Below, piece by piece: positions 18,035 through 25,805 of a stretch of DNA of 64,000 nucleotides (positions are counted from its first letter, which is position 1; each line of letters starts with the position of its first letter). The notes below the pieces were generated by a model. That model did no database searches. It was not told where the DNA came from and was given only the letters and a program-made list of their open reading frames with translations. A program made the translations under genes and the position numbers. The DNA comes from Pseudohalocynthiibacter aestuariivivens (GTDB taxonomy: Bacteria; Pseudomonadota; Alphaproteobacteria; Rhodobacterales; Rhodobacteraceae), in the NCBI RefSeq assembly GCF_018457175.1, contig NZ_JAGFNU010000013.1:46201-110200 (forward strand), given 5' to 3'.

Positions 18035-18054
18035 CTGGGGCAGTATTTGGGGCC
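18035..18054 (+). promoter_or_regulatory. double TGGGGC motif, copy 2
   Basis: CTGGGGCAGTATTTGGGGCC in the right repeat of element A, 53 bp from the shared inverted core. Mirror image of copy 1. Confidence 0.55.
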
Positions 18055-18107
18055 TTTTCGAAAGGCTGAAACCTTGAGTAGCTGATGTTCAGAGTGGAAA
18101 AGCTAGA

Positions 18108-18124
18108 TGGCTGGGGTGGTAGGA
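18108..18124 (-). other. attachment core, middle copy in inverted orientation
   Basis: Exact reverse complement of the tRNA-Gln 3' end core. It is at once the right tip of element A and the left tip of element B. Its inverted orientation relative to the outer cores is not what simple integrase insertion of a circle produces. Confidence 0.85.
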
Positions 18125-18174
18125 AACCCTGTACAACGATGATACCCATCAACCTCCGCCGCAGAGGTTGTCAT

Positions 18175-18194
18175 CTGGGGCAGTTTCTGGGGCC
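18175..18194 (+). promoter_or_regulatory. double TGGGGC motif, copy 3
   Basis: CTGGGGCAGTTTCTGGGGCC in repeat B left, 50 bp from the shared core. Differs from the element A version at two spacer bases only. Confidence 0.55.
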
Positions 18195-18262
18195 TTTGGA
18201 TTACTGAGCATCGCGAGGGACTGGTGCGAACTGAGGACGACCGAGAGCAACGAGGGCTGGTG

Positions 18263-18305
18263 GCGAACGAAGTGAGTGTGGGTGCGAACGAGGTGAGTGT
18301 TGGGT
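18263..18305. repeat. short tandem repeat next to left repeat B
   Basis: Two imperfect 22-bp units of the type GCGAACGAAGTGAGTGTGGGT in direct order, just inside the left repeat and before the PP2C gene end. Related wording (GCGTAGCGAGGTGT) occurs in repeat A and near the right repeat B. Possibly iteron-like or arm-type sites. Confidence 0.45.
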
Positions 18306-18326
18306 GTCGGATTGGCCGGTGGTAAA

Positions 18327-19133
18327 TCAAACTCGAACTCGAATATACGTCCTGTCGTCGAATGAGCGACTCCCAATCTTCATTCCCTTAGTTGCAAAAA
18401 ATTTGCTAATACACAGAGGATCTTCTTGCAAAATTTTTTCTAAATACCTTTCAGATGCTTCTAGCGTAGCCAAAGTCTTAGGGTATCCATCTGAGCATAA
18501 AACCACATCGCATGGTTCGTTTGGCAACACCACCGTTTCTCTATGTATTTTTGGCACAAAGGCTCCGTTTATCGCCCCGAAAGAAAACGGTGAATCAGTG
18601 GCTTTATTCATAAACACGCTTTGATTTCTTAAAAGAGGCAGAACCAATTCTCTCCCGAGGTCTTTCTTCATGAGTTCTCCCACAGAAGAGCCCGAAAATA
18701 GCGCCACTTGGTTGTACGCAGCACGCACCGCAGCAATATGCTGTTCCAATTTTCTACTCTGATTAAAAATCTTGTTGTTTACTCTGAAATTGCAATCTCC
18801 AACTCTCCAGATTTCACGTCGGAAACATGACAGTACAACTATTGAAGCCGTCGCGGTCTCGTTATTTTCATTAGAACGTGTCGCACTTTGCAACTGGACC
18901 CGATCTGAAAAAAGCTCAATAGCTTCATCGCAGGTCGCTCGCTGAGGCAGCGCTTTCACAGCTTCAGACAATTCCTCAGCAATTAGTTTTCCTGGAGTAA
19001 CTTTACCTAAAGTCGGGTACTTGCTAGTCGAACCATCGATTACCGCTATAAATTCCTTTGTAATAACAAGCGCATCTTCACAATCAAATAATTCACCAGA
19101 TCGGGATGCTATTGTTTTTTCAACAACCTTCAT
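18327..19133 (-). CDS. PP2C-like protein phosphatase
   Basis: Soluble 268-residue phosphatase of the metal-dependent PP2C superfamily, removing phosphate from Ser/Thr of proteins. Motifs: EDALVITKEFIAVIDGSTS (metal-binding Asp and DG), TASIVVLS followed by IWRVGDCNF (GD motif), DVVLCSDGYPKTL (SDG), and FDDRTYIRV at the C-terminus (final metal Asp pair). ATG 19133 was chosen because it falls 4 bp after the upstream stop; a TTG start would overlap that gene. It is the distal gene of a two-gene unit with the membrane protein at 19138-19872. No partner kinase is visible in the element, so the substrate is unknown. Confidence 0.8.
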   Translation of the reverse strand: MKVVEKTIASRSGELFDCEDALVITKEFIAVIDGSTSKYPTLGKVTPGKLIAEELSEAVKALPQRATCDEAIELFSDRVQLQSATRSNENNETATASIVVLSCFRREIWRVGDCNFRVNNKIFNQSRKLEQHIAAVRAAYNQVALFSGSSVGELMKKDLGRELVLPLLRNQSVFMNKATDSPFSFGAINGAFVPKIHRETVVLPNEPCDVVLCSDGYPKTLATLEASERYLEKILQEDPLCISKFFATKGMKIGSRSFDDRTYIRVRV

Positions 19134-19137
19134 TCTT

Positions 19138-19872
19138 TCAGGCTTTCTTTCTTGATCTTCGAATTTTTGCAATCTTTACTAATTCTGGTTGAGAAACGTG
19201 CCGATCAGTAACTCGAGCCTTAACTACAGCAACGAAATCTCCGTAAAAAAGAAACCGGATTTTGTTCATCTCTGTTACGAAATAACGAGCAGCAGCTGTC
19301 GTCCCGTAGGTATGTGTGCCAGCTAATAAAACAATAGTCTTCTTTGGATTATGGGGATTGCGAATGCGAAGTATAAGCCCGAAGTCTGTACTTACATCAT
19401 CGTTCTCGTAAAGAGGTACGAATTCTTCAATACTACTAGCATCTTTCCATTTCAGCGCTGGTTCAAGTAATTCAACTGGGATTTCATTTTTTGCCATGTC
19501 CAAAATTTCTTTAGCGATGCGGTTGTTCTTAGGACCACCTAAAATAATTAGGTCTTGTTCCGCTCGGTCCCCAATTTCGTCATCCGACATCATAATTCTT
19601 TGAGTATCAATATCCCGATACGCTTGAGATAGTGATGGCATTAAAATGGCCAAAGCTCGAATCTGACCTAGTCCAGACGAAAAGCGAATATAGGTTTCCG
19701 TGATGGTTTTGGCTGATGTTGATATACAAATAACCAATTCTTCAGGCTTTTTTAGACGCCAAATTCGCTTTGCAGAAAAGGTCCTGCTTAGGCGTACGGC
19801 TAGGACAGTAATAACCATTAAGACAAGGCCGCCAATCAGACTGGCTGACGAATTAATTAGGTAATTGATCAA
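19138..19872 (-). CDS. membrane-anchored protein partnered with the PP2C phosphatase
   Basis: A 244-residue protein with one N-terminal helix (LINSSASLIGGLVLMVITVLAV) and a cytoplasmic domain. The domain has alternating strands and helices: ELVICISTSAKTIT, RALAILMPSL, DLIILGGPKNNRIAKEIL, and TIVLLAGTHTYGTTAAARYF. This layout resembles Rossmann-like nucleotide or ligand sensor domains seen in conflict systems, but I cannot name the family. It precedes the PP2C gene by 4 bp and must be co-expressed. A membrane sensor whose signal is passed through dephosphorylation is a reasonable guess, not a demonstrated role. Confidence 0.65.
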   Translation of the reverse strand: MINYLINSSASLIGGLVLMVITVLAVRLSRTFSAKRIWRLKKPEELVICISTSAKTITETYIRFSSGLGQIRALAILMPSLSQAYRDIDTQRIMMSDDEIGDRAEQDLIILGGPKNNRIAKEILDMAKNEIPVELLEPALKWKDASSIEEFVPLYENDDVSTDFGLILRIRNPHNPKKTIVLLAGTHTYGTTAAARYFVTEMNKIRFLFYGDFVAVVKARVTDRHVSQPELVKIAKIRRSRKKA

Positions 19873-20087
19873 GACTTAATTCCTTTAAAAACTCCCGTAA
19901 TTGTAGATCACATTCGGCCCCTATCGAAAACCAAATTCGTCACATGTTGTTTGGGATACGCTAATAGTCTGGGATCAGCGCCCACAGCAAACATTCAACA
20001 GGGTTTGGGAACTCGCTTAATCCACGAAAACATCTTTTACTTTAGTTCCAATATCCGCTCTATAACCTAGTCGCAGCTACAACGAAG

Positions 20088-20600
20088 TTAGTCCAAATTC
20101 TCGCACGCGGGAAGCTTAGACGAAACCATTTCTGGACTGGGCCTAATAAGTTCCGGAAGCTCCTGCAGAACTTCGTCCATGACCTCTGCTGTGATTTCGC
20201 TGACTTCGCACGAGTAGTCGCTGAATGTCCCCTCCGCGTTTTCTTCCTGCCATTGATAGTAATCGTAGGCTTCAAATGAAATTGCGACGCCGCTACCCAA
20301 GACCGGAACGGCAACCATCATCCTGCGAAGACGTCCCTTCGCCTTTTCCCTACTGATAGCCTTCGCTATCTGGCGTCGATGCCTGACTGCTGTTGACGCC
20401 GCCGAAGCGGTCATCGTTGCCACCTTGAGCGAGAGGTTCATGGCCCAGATACCCAGCCCGATAGCTGAGAAAGCCAATGAAGCTGAGAACCAAAGTAGAA
20501 AGGTCACGTTTCGAACGATCTTTAGAGTCCTGACAATCAATGCTTTTCCCTCTGTATCGCCTCGTTGGCCCTTTATTCCCTCTTTCCAAGCCAAATGCAC
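20088..20600 (-). CDS. small membrane protein of unknown function, element B
   Basis: About 170 residues from a GTG start. Two hydrophobic stretches are visible (NVTFLLWFSASLAFSAIGLGIWAM and a weaker RRMMVAVPVLGSGVAISFEAY) separated by a basic segment (RHRRQIAKAISREKAKGRLRR), then an acidic tail with EVSEITAEVMDEVLQELPELI. No family is recognised. It is divergent from the DUF2779 gene, with 129 bp between, and 215 bp from the phosphatase pair. A later start is possible. Probably a membrane-bound accessory protein of the island. Confidence 0.55.
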   Translation of the reverse strand: MHLAWKEGIKGQRGDTEGKALIVRTLKIVRNVTFLLWFSASLAFSAIGLGIWAMNLSLKVATMTASAASTAVRHRRQIAKAISREKAKGRLRRMMVAVPVLGSGVAISFEAYDYYQWQEENAEGTFSDYSCEVSEITAEVMDEVLQELPELIRPSPEMVSSKLPACENLD

Positions 20601-20729
20601 AAAATAATTCTAGGCATCACCCCTGAACAATTGCACTGTCGTCAGAAGTTAGACGGTAGATTGAAACTAAATCGAATGAGGACCTAATTTCGATAGATCA
20701 GGGGTCAGTAGTCGAAAGACGGGATAGCG

Positions 20730-22175
20730 ATGGCAGAGCCTAAACTAACCAAATCGGATTTCCTTGAATATCGCCACTGTGCGAAGGCATTTTGGTTGAA
20801 GAAAAACAAACCCGATGCTGTTCATTGGCCAACGCCTACCGCTTTCGACCGACTGTTGATGATGGATGGGCAAGCTGTTGAAGTGGAGGCTAGAAAGCTT
20901 GTCGAGAGCTGGGATGGTGGCCCCTACGAGTTTCAAGTAACCTTCGATAGCCCAGACGGATTGCTTGCTCGCGCTGATCTGGTTGAACGGTTGGACGACG
21001 GTCAGATTGATCTATTCGAAGTAAAAGCATCGACATCTCTCAAAAGTTCATCGGGTGCGAACCACATCGTGGATGCTGCATTTCAAACTCTTGTGGCTGA
21101 GCAAAGTGGTGCAAGTGTCAGGAAAGCATTTATAATTCATGTCAACGGTGACTACGTTCGCAAGGGCGATGTCGATCCAGAGGGATTGCTACGGATAGTT
21201 GAGGTGACCAAAGAGGTGCGCTCCCTCCTTCCCAAACTCGAAGACGAAGTAGTCAAAGCTTTAGCCCTCGTCTCGGAGGAAACCATCGATGAAAACGGCT
21301 GCTCCTGCCGGTTCATTGGTAGCCGGGAGAAGCAATGCGCCGCTTTCGATTATTTCAATCCGGATGTGCCCGATCTTTCTATTTATCTCCTTCCTAGAGT
21401 TTCGAAAACAGTGTTAGAGAAGTTCGTTGGCGAAGGAAGGCTGGCTCTCACCGACCTAGACGTTTCGGAAGTCACCAACCTTCAGAAACCCGTCTTGATG
21501 GCTGCTAAAACCGGGCAACCACAAGTAAACAAAAAACTGATAACCAAATTCCTGAATGCGCTCGAATGGCCGCTGTATTTCTATGACTATGAAACCTTTG
21601 CCTCCGCAATTCCGATGTACGAGGGGTTTAGCCCTCATAAAGCGATGCCGGTTCAGTATTCTCTTCATGTCTTAGAAGAGAACGGCGAACTCTCCCACAG
21701 GGAATTCCTATCTGACCGACCGGGGGAGCAAAGAGAACTCGTTGAACAGCTATCCAAAGAAATTGGTGATTTCGGTAGTTTGGTATCCTGGAACAAGCAG
21801 TTTGAGATCGGCTGCAACAAGTGCTTGGCAAAGATGTTCCCTGACTACGCTGAATTTTTAGACGCATTGAACGAGCGAACCGTTGACCTTATGACCGTTT
21901 TCAAGGCTAGCTACGTGGACATTGGTTTTGAAGGATCTACCTCGATAAAGAAGGTCCTTCCCGTGGTGTGCCCCGACCTCAAATACAATGAAGATGCTGT
22001 CCATGACGGGGGCGGCGCGATGGCGGCATGGTTGGCGCTCGTTGAAACGAAAGATGAAGAGGAAAGACAAGGTATTGCGACAGAACTGCGGGAATACTGC
22101 GAGCTTGATACGCTAGCGATGGTTGAAATTTATCGGTTTCTCGCGGATGATGTCCTCGGTGAACCAGAGCGCTAG
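20730..22175 (+). CDS. DUF2779 nuclease-like protein (RecB/Cas4-like N-terminus, DEDD exonuclease-like C-terminus)
   Basis: 481 residues. The N-terminal half resembles RecB/Cas4-type PD-(D/E)XK nucleases: LTKSDFLEYRHCAKAFWL, then DLVERLDDGQIDLFEVKAST, where the D...EVK pattern is the nuclease core. Cys in CRHCAK-type position and CSCRFIG may help bind an iron-sulphur cluster. The C-terminal DUF2779 half begins WPLYFYDYETFASAIPMY (D-x-E of a DEDD exonuclease), followed by SLVSWNKQFEIGCN and YCELDTLAMVEIY (final Asp). It therefore joins two nuclease modules. ATG with spacing suits a Shine-Dalgarno AGACGGGATAG only weakly. The next gene starts 9 bp after its stop. Probably nucleic-acid processing in defence. 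Confidence 0.82.
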   Translation: MAEPKLTKSDFLEYRHCAKAFWLKKNKPDAVHWPTPTAFDRLLMMDGQAVEVEARKLVESWDGGPYEFQVTFDSPDGLLARADLVERLDDGQIDLFEVKASTSLKSSSGANHIVDAAFQTLVAEQSGASVRKAFIIHVNGDYVRKGDVDPEGLLRIVEVTKEVRSLLPKLEDEVVKALALVSEETIDENGCSCRFIGSREKQCAAFDYFNPDVPDLSIYLLPRVSKTVLEKFVGEGRLALTDLDVSEVTNLQKPVLMAAKTGQPQVNKKLITKFLNALEWPLYFYDYETFASAIPMYEGFSPHKAMPVQYSLHVLEENGELSHREFLSDRPGEQRELVEQLSKEIGDFGSLVSWNKQFEIGCNKCLAKMFPDYAEFLDALNERTVDLMTVFKASYVDIGFEGSTSIKKVLPVVCPDLKYNEDAVHDGGGAMAAWLALVETKDEEERQGIATELREYCELDTLAMVEIYRFLADDVLGEPER

Positions 22176-22184
22176 GAGTAGGTT

Positions 22185-22712
22185 ATGACGGAGGCAAACG
22201 CTACTCTCATAGACGGGCAAGTTTCGGAAGCCGATCACCGAATTGCCGCTTACGCAATCTATTGCGTCACGCACAAACAGTTTTCACTTGGCAACATCTC
22301 ATTAAAGCGGGCGAACAATATAGTTGGGAATATGCTTGCTGCCACGCCATTCGGGTGGCGGGTGGTTGGAATTACACCAAGCGCGTTGAGTCTATTTCAT
22401 GATTCCAATTTCCGTGTCAGGCCCAAGGGCATTCAAAGAGCGCATATTTTCAATCGAATAGACACAGTAAAAGAACTACTGAATTGTGATATTCCTGTTG
22501 AGCCGGAGGAATTATTTAGAACATGGGAATTGCGGGATAAAACCATCCTCTGCTTGAATAAAGAGAACCGGCGAATTTCTGAGCATAAGCATTTTAAAAT
22601 AGCAAACCCAAACGGCCTCCACTTTACGAATGCGTATATTGGTTACTCTTACTCACCGCAGCGGGATGGCCAATTTCTAAGAGAACTTTGGGAAAAACAT
22701 AGTGCTAGCTAA
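22185..22712 (+). CDS. unknown protein coupled to the DUF2779 nuclease
   Basis: A 175-residue soluble protein of unknown family. It begins after GGAGTAGGTT, a good ribosome-binding site, 9 bp after the DUF2779 stop, so both are one operon. Features: a probable helical start, a motif PKGIQRAHIFNR and RTWELRDKTILCLNKENRR, then FTNAYIGYSYSPQRDG. The HIFNR and DKTIL parts are reminiscent of small nuclease or binding folds but no catalytic set can be assigned. Its close coupling suggests a subunit or substrate adaptor for the nuclease. Confidence 0.62.
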   Translation: MTEANATLIDGQVSEADHRIAAYAIYCVTHKQFSLGNISLKRANNIVGNMLAATPFGWRVVGITPSALSLFHDSNFRVRPKGIQRAHIFNRIDTVKELLNCDIPVEPEELFRTWELRDKTILCLNKENRRISEHKHFKIANPNGLHFTNAYIGYSYSPQRDGQFLRELWEKHSAS

Positions 22713-22937
22713 CAAGGCACTGCAATACAACGATGCAAATTACTGGTTGGCTTAACCTTTCATGTTTCGACATCTGGTTCACCCCACACACCAGACACAT
22801 AAAAAAAGCAAAGTGCCACGCCCCCGGCGACCGCTAGGGCAACCGAGGCTTGGTTGGGATGATCGGGAACTATCGCTGTGTTGAAGTCTTTGATTGAATA
22901 CAGTCTAGTAGATTTCTAAAAACAATTAGGTGATTAA

Positions 22938-23441
22938 ATGATTGATAATTTTTTGAATCAATTGGCTAACCTTAACGAATTTAGAGGCTTTTTCGCTGAT
23001 CTTATTACAAGCTTTATCCCGGTGTTTTTAGGTGTATGGCTTTCTTTAAGAGTCGCACTGAAGAAATTCGTTACTGAGAAATGGTGGGAAAGAAAAGCAC
23101 AGGCATACGAAAGTGTTATTTCGGCGCTCTACAGTTCATTTCGGTACTTCGATGAGGAACTTGAAGCAAACATGGGTGGTCGCGAAATCGGCGAAGAATT
23201 GAAAGAGGAGTTAGATCAGCAGTACAAATCTGGTGATAGAGATCTTACCCAAGCAAGGACAATTGGTGCATTACATCTATCGAAAGATGCGCTGAGTAGA
23301 TTGCAAACATTCAGTCAGGAACTAAAAAATGCTTCCGAAACTCAGCATTTCGATGAATATTTACACGATACGCATAGTGCCTATACGAACTGCACAAGAG
23401 AAATGATAGAAATTGCTAAGCGGGATTTGGGAATAGAGTAA
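22938..23441 (+). CDS. membrane-anchored unknown protein, element B
   Basis: 167 residues. One N-terminal hydrophobic segment (FFADLITSFIPVFLGVWLSLRVAL) anchors a helical cytoplasmic domain rich in charged residues (ERKAQAYESVISALYSSFRYFDEE and later TQARTIGALHLSKDALSRLQTF). The codon use is AT-richer than core genes. It stands alone 225 bp after the preceding gene, behind an AT-rich region with RBS-like TTAGGTGATTAA. This type of anchored helical orphan is common in defence islands; no function can be given. Confidence 0.6.
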   Translation: MIDNFLNQLANLNEFRGFFADLITSFIPVFLGVWLSLRVALKKFVTEKWWERKAQAYESVISALYSSFRYFDEELEANMGGREIGEELKEELDQQYKSGDRDLTQARTIGALHLSKDALSRLQTFSQELKNASETQHFDEYLHDTHSAYTNCTREMIEIAKRDLGIE

Positions 23442-23566
23442 GCCGAAGCAAGATATATTTGCACTATTAGTAGTCACTAGTTTAAATTTTTTTAGGTTAG
23501 TACGCTCTTTGTTGTTTTTGCTAACGAGGGCTCCCCCGGCAGCCACAATGGCCACCGAGGGTTTGG

Positions 23567-23737
23567 TTACGTTGAGTTCCTGTTCAGCACGTAATCAGCG
23601 AGCCATTCCCAGTACTGCTCAGCGTTCTGGTAGCCCTGTGATTGGGCGGCCTTGTCCTCCGCCTGTTTTCGGCTGTAACCACAATCGTATTCGAGTATCG
23701 CAGCCCGCTCCTCGAAGGCGTCGATGTCCGGGATCAT
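23567..23737 (-). CDS. small protein co-translated with the integrase
   Basis: A 56-residue soluble protein, reading MIPDIDAFEERAAI at the start and YWEWLADYVLNRNST at the end. Its ATG overlaps the integrase stop (ATGA, 23734-23737), so it is translationally coupled. The FEERAAILEYD type of beginning is familiar from small proteins of integrated elements and phages, without known role. It is a candidate recombination-directionality factor or integrase accessory protein, by position only. Confidence 0.6.
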   Translation of the reverse strand: MIPDIDAFEERAAILEYDCGYSRKQAEDKAAQSQGYQNAEQYWEWLADYVLNRNST

Positions 23738-25059
23738 GACGGCAGCCTCACCTGATCGACGATGGCCCGTTTCTGCTCGTCAGAGATGCCCGCTGAGTAG
23801 ATGCCGTAGGTCAGCTTGTTTTCTGAGCGTGCCGACTTATGGCCAACGAGGGACGCGGTGAAGTGCTCGGGAACGCCTGTACGTTCACACTGGGTGATGA
23901 ACCACTTCCTCGTGCTATGAAACACCAGTCCTGGACGGTCTAACTCGAGTTTAGTTCTTAGTTCAGCGAACCGCTTGGTGACTTTATCCACCGTTAACTC
24001 GGGAAAAAGCTGTCCCTGTTTAGGCAACCGTGTCAGCAACTCCTCCAGCACAGAATGCAACGGCACCAGCCGCTCCGATGCCTCCGTCTTCAGCTCCCTG
24101 ACTGAGTTAGGTCGAACGTGAGCAAAAACACCAAGATTTCCCTTATTCACGAGATCATCACGCAGCAATCCAGCCGCTTCCCCGGATCGCATCCCTGTCA
24201 AAAGACAGAACAACAACACATTGTAGATTTCGTTGTTGGTTTGGCTGAGCAGCTTGGTGACTTCCTCGTCGGTCAGCACAGCATAGGGGGCTGGCTTCAC
24301 CCGCTGATCGAACAACACGGTCCTGAAAGGGTTCTGATTCAGCTGCCCCTCATAGACTGCCCAGTCGAGGAAGTGATTGACCTGTGCCCAGATACGCTTC
24401 TGAGTTCTGACGGTAATCGGGTTTTTCGCCCGTTGAGAGAACACCACTAATTGGTCTAGCCCCAGCCCCCTCGTGCTTTCCGACTTGCCAATGACACGGG
24501 ACAGGACAGCGATGAGGGACAGAAAGAGCTGACCATCGCCACGCCCCAACGACTGAACAGGCCGGTCACCGAATTTGGAGTCGAACAGCCCCACCGAGTA
24601 GCGAACGCTCTTGTAGCCCCCCGGTCGAAGCTCCCCGGCACGTTTTCTGAGATAGGCTCGGGCCAGTTCCGCTACAGTGGTGGTTTTCCTCTTCGACCCG
24701 GAAAAGCATATCGGTGAAACATCCACGTGCTCACCGGCCATGGCTGCCCGCAGGAGGCTCACTGTCTCTCTGGATGCCTCTGCCCAGATTTCTTCCGGTT
24801 CGGCTGTCAGCGACGCTCTCTGCGGCACTGTGGCAGGATTAGAGGCCAGAACCACCGATGCACCGCTCCGGGCCCTCTCAACGGTCTCAACGTACTTAGA
24901 ATTGACCTCAGCAGCCCGTGTCTTGGCCACCTTGGGGTCGCCAGTCCTCAGGGATTGCTTCAGGGCCTGAACGCCAAGAATAACGACAACGTCCTTGGGA
25001 TAGTTTCTTCGGTAAATCCAAGTGTGTTCTTTCAGGTAGGCGTACTTGATTTTAGACAT
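23734..25059 (-). CDS. tyrosine site-specific recombinase (integrase)
   Basis: 441 residues. The N-terminus (KYAYLKEHTWIYRRNYPKDV) resembles the DUF6538-type arm-binding start; then a SAM-like core-binding domain and the catalytic domain. Catalytic residues seen: R291 (TGMRSGEAAGL), K324 (LKTEAS), H381 and R384 (HSTRKW), H407 (VGHKS) and the nucleophile Y418 or Y421 (LTYGIY). Complete active site suggests function. It is the only integrase in the island and is expected to act on the tRNA-Gln core; element A has none and may depend on it. Shine-Dalgarno GGAGGAGA precedes its ATG. Confidence 0.95.
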   Translation of the reverse strand: MSKIKYAYLKEHTWIYRRNYPKDVVVILGVQALKQSLRTGDPKVAKTRAAEVNSKYVETVERARSGASVVLASNPATVPQRASLTAEPEEIWAEASRETVSLLRAAMAGEHVDVSPICFSGSKRKTTTVAELARAYLRKRAGELRPGGYKSVRYSVGLFDSKFGDRPVQSLGRGDGQLFLSLIAVLSRVIGKSESTRGLGLDQLVVFSQRAKNPITVRTQKRIWAQVNHFLDWAVYEGQLNQNPFRTVLFDQRVKPAPYAVLTDEEVTKLLSQTNNEIYNVLLFCLLTGMRSGEAAGLLRDDLVNKGNLGVFAHVRPNSVRELKTEASERLVPLHSVLEELLTRLPKQGQLFPELTVDKVTKRFAELRTKLELDRPGLVFHSTRKWFITQCERTGVPEHFTASLVGHKSARSENKLTYGIYSAGISDEQKRAIVDQVRLPS

Positions 25060-25141
25060 AGCTGTCTCCTCCGGGGCAGTGCCCCAGTTAGAATTTCTGA
25101 TTGAATTATTGGGATGGCTGGGATGCTGAGCATCCTTGCCG

Positions 25142-25327
25142 TCAGCGTTGGTAGACTCTGACGATCATTGAGAACTCGGGCTCACCGTAGGACCCAGCTA
25201 GTGGGCCAGTCACAGCGATACCGGTCACGCAGTCTTCCTGGACGGTCTGGATTTCAAATAGATGCTCCGGCACCTCGTCAAAGGCCCGGATCACGACGAT
25301 TGTTCCCTCTCGAAGTTGCTCCAACAT
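25142..25327 (-). CDS. small protein upstream of the integrase (1)
   Basis: 61 residues, start MLEQLREGTIVVIRAFDE, with alternating hydrophobic residues suggesting a small beta-barrel (EIQTVQEDCVTGIAVTGPLAG). It begins 4 bp after the stop of the next small gene and lies 83 bp before the integrase start, in the same direction. Could be a regulator or excision factor; no motif identifies it. Confidence 0.6.
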   Translation of the reverse strand: MLEQLREGTIVVIRAFDEVPEHLFEIQTVQEDCVTGIAVTGPLAGSYGEPEFSMIVRVYQR

Positions 25328-25330
25328 CGG

Positions 25331-25489
25331 TCAGAACTCAAAGTAGGAAAGAAGAACGATCGCTATGATGAGTTGCAAGAACACATCCAGATCGGTGTTC
25401 TTGGAGCTGCCCTTGGTCTTGAACAGTGAGCCACCGGTTGCCCAGATGACACCGCCAACAACGGCTAGGATTAACAGAGTTTCGAACAT
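25331..25489 (-). CDS. small two-helix membrane protein upstream of the integrase (2)
   Basis: 52 residues from ATG 25489 behind the strong site GAGGAGAATCTC. Two helices (ETLLILAVVGGVIWATGGSL and DVFLQLIIAIVLLSYFEF) flank a short charged loop (KTKGSSKNTDLD). It is first in a row of four small or integrase genes on this strand. The inverted repeat at 25501-25524 lies directly before the ribosome-binding site. Function unknown. Confidence 0.6.
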   Translation of the reverse strand: MFETLLILAVVGGVIWATGGSLFKTKGSSKNTDLDVFLQLIIAIVLLSYFEF

Positions 25490-25500
25490 GAGATTCTCCT

Positions 25501-25524
25501 CGTATCTATCTCGTTTTAGATACG
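25501..25524. promoter_or_regulatory. 8-bp inverted repeat before the integrase gene row
   Basis: CGTATCTA, 8 bases, TAGATACG. It sits 12 bp upstream of the ATG of the small membrane protein. It could be an operator controlling the integrase row or form a hairpin in the leader; no bound protein is known. Confidence 0.5.
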
Positions 25525-25805
25525 TGGAAGAGCTCGGTTTCATTTGGTGAGTGGGTATGGCTGCTTAGCGGGTTCTTGAAAAGCTGCGTGAAGCGGCCTT
25601 TAGCTGATCAAATTGACCATGTTACATTCTACAGTACAGTTTTCCTGAGTTGGACATTGGTGTATGTTGTTGCATGTTCGGGACACGAATGACGGCGACG
25701 TAGGACAATCTTGACGTTTTCGCTATCGCGCAACCGGCTGCTTTTTGGGTAAGCCATAAATATAAGAATAGTAAAAACCCCGAAACAGAGACCCGTGTAT
25801 CAGCT

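Larger units (their letters stand above)
15644..18124. mobile_element. element A: 2.48-kb unit with 447-bp terminal inverted repeats at tRNA-Gln
   Basis: A unit bounded on both sides by the same 447-bp sequence in opposite orientation (15644-16090 and 17678-18124), which appears identical along all stretches compared. The outermost 17 bp of each repeat are the tRNA-Gln 3' end. Between them are 1587 unique bases with a small gene and a polymerase-like gene. It encodes no integrase or transposase. It abuts element B, sharing the inverted 17-bp core with it. No known element class with this arrangement is recognised. Confidence 0.8.
17678..18124. repeat. terminal inverted repeat A, right copy
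   Basis: Inverted copy of 15644-16090. It covers codons for the last 60 residues of the polymerase-like gene (to 17860), then 264 bp of non-coding sequence ending with the inverted tRNA core at 18108-18124. Identical 68-codon frames appear in both copies on opposite strands, confirming near-perfect identity. Confidence 0.9.
18108..18260. repeat. terminal inverted repeat B, left copy
   Basis: 153 bp matching 29604-29756 in inverse orientation; identity ends at CTGG (18260). It starts with the inverted tRNA core and includes the double TGGGGC motif. Its sequence beyond core and motif differs from repeat A. Confidence 0.9.
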
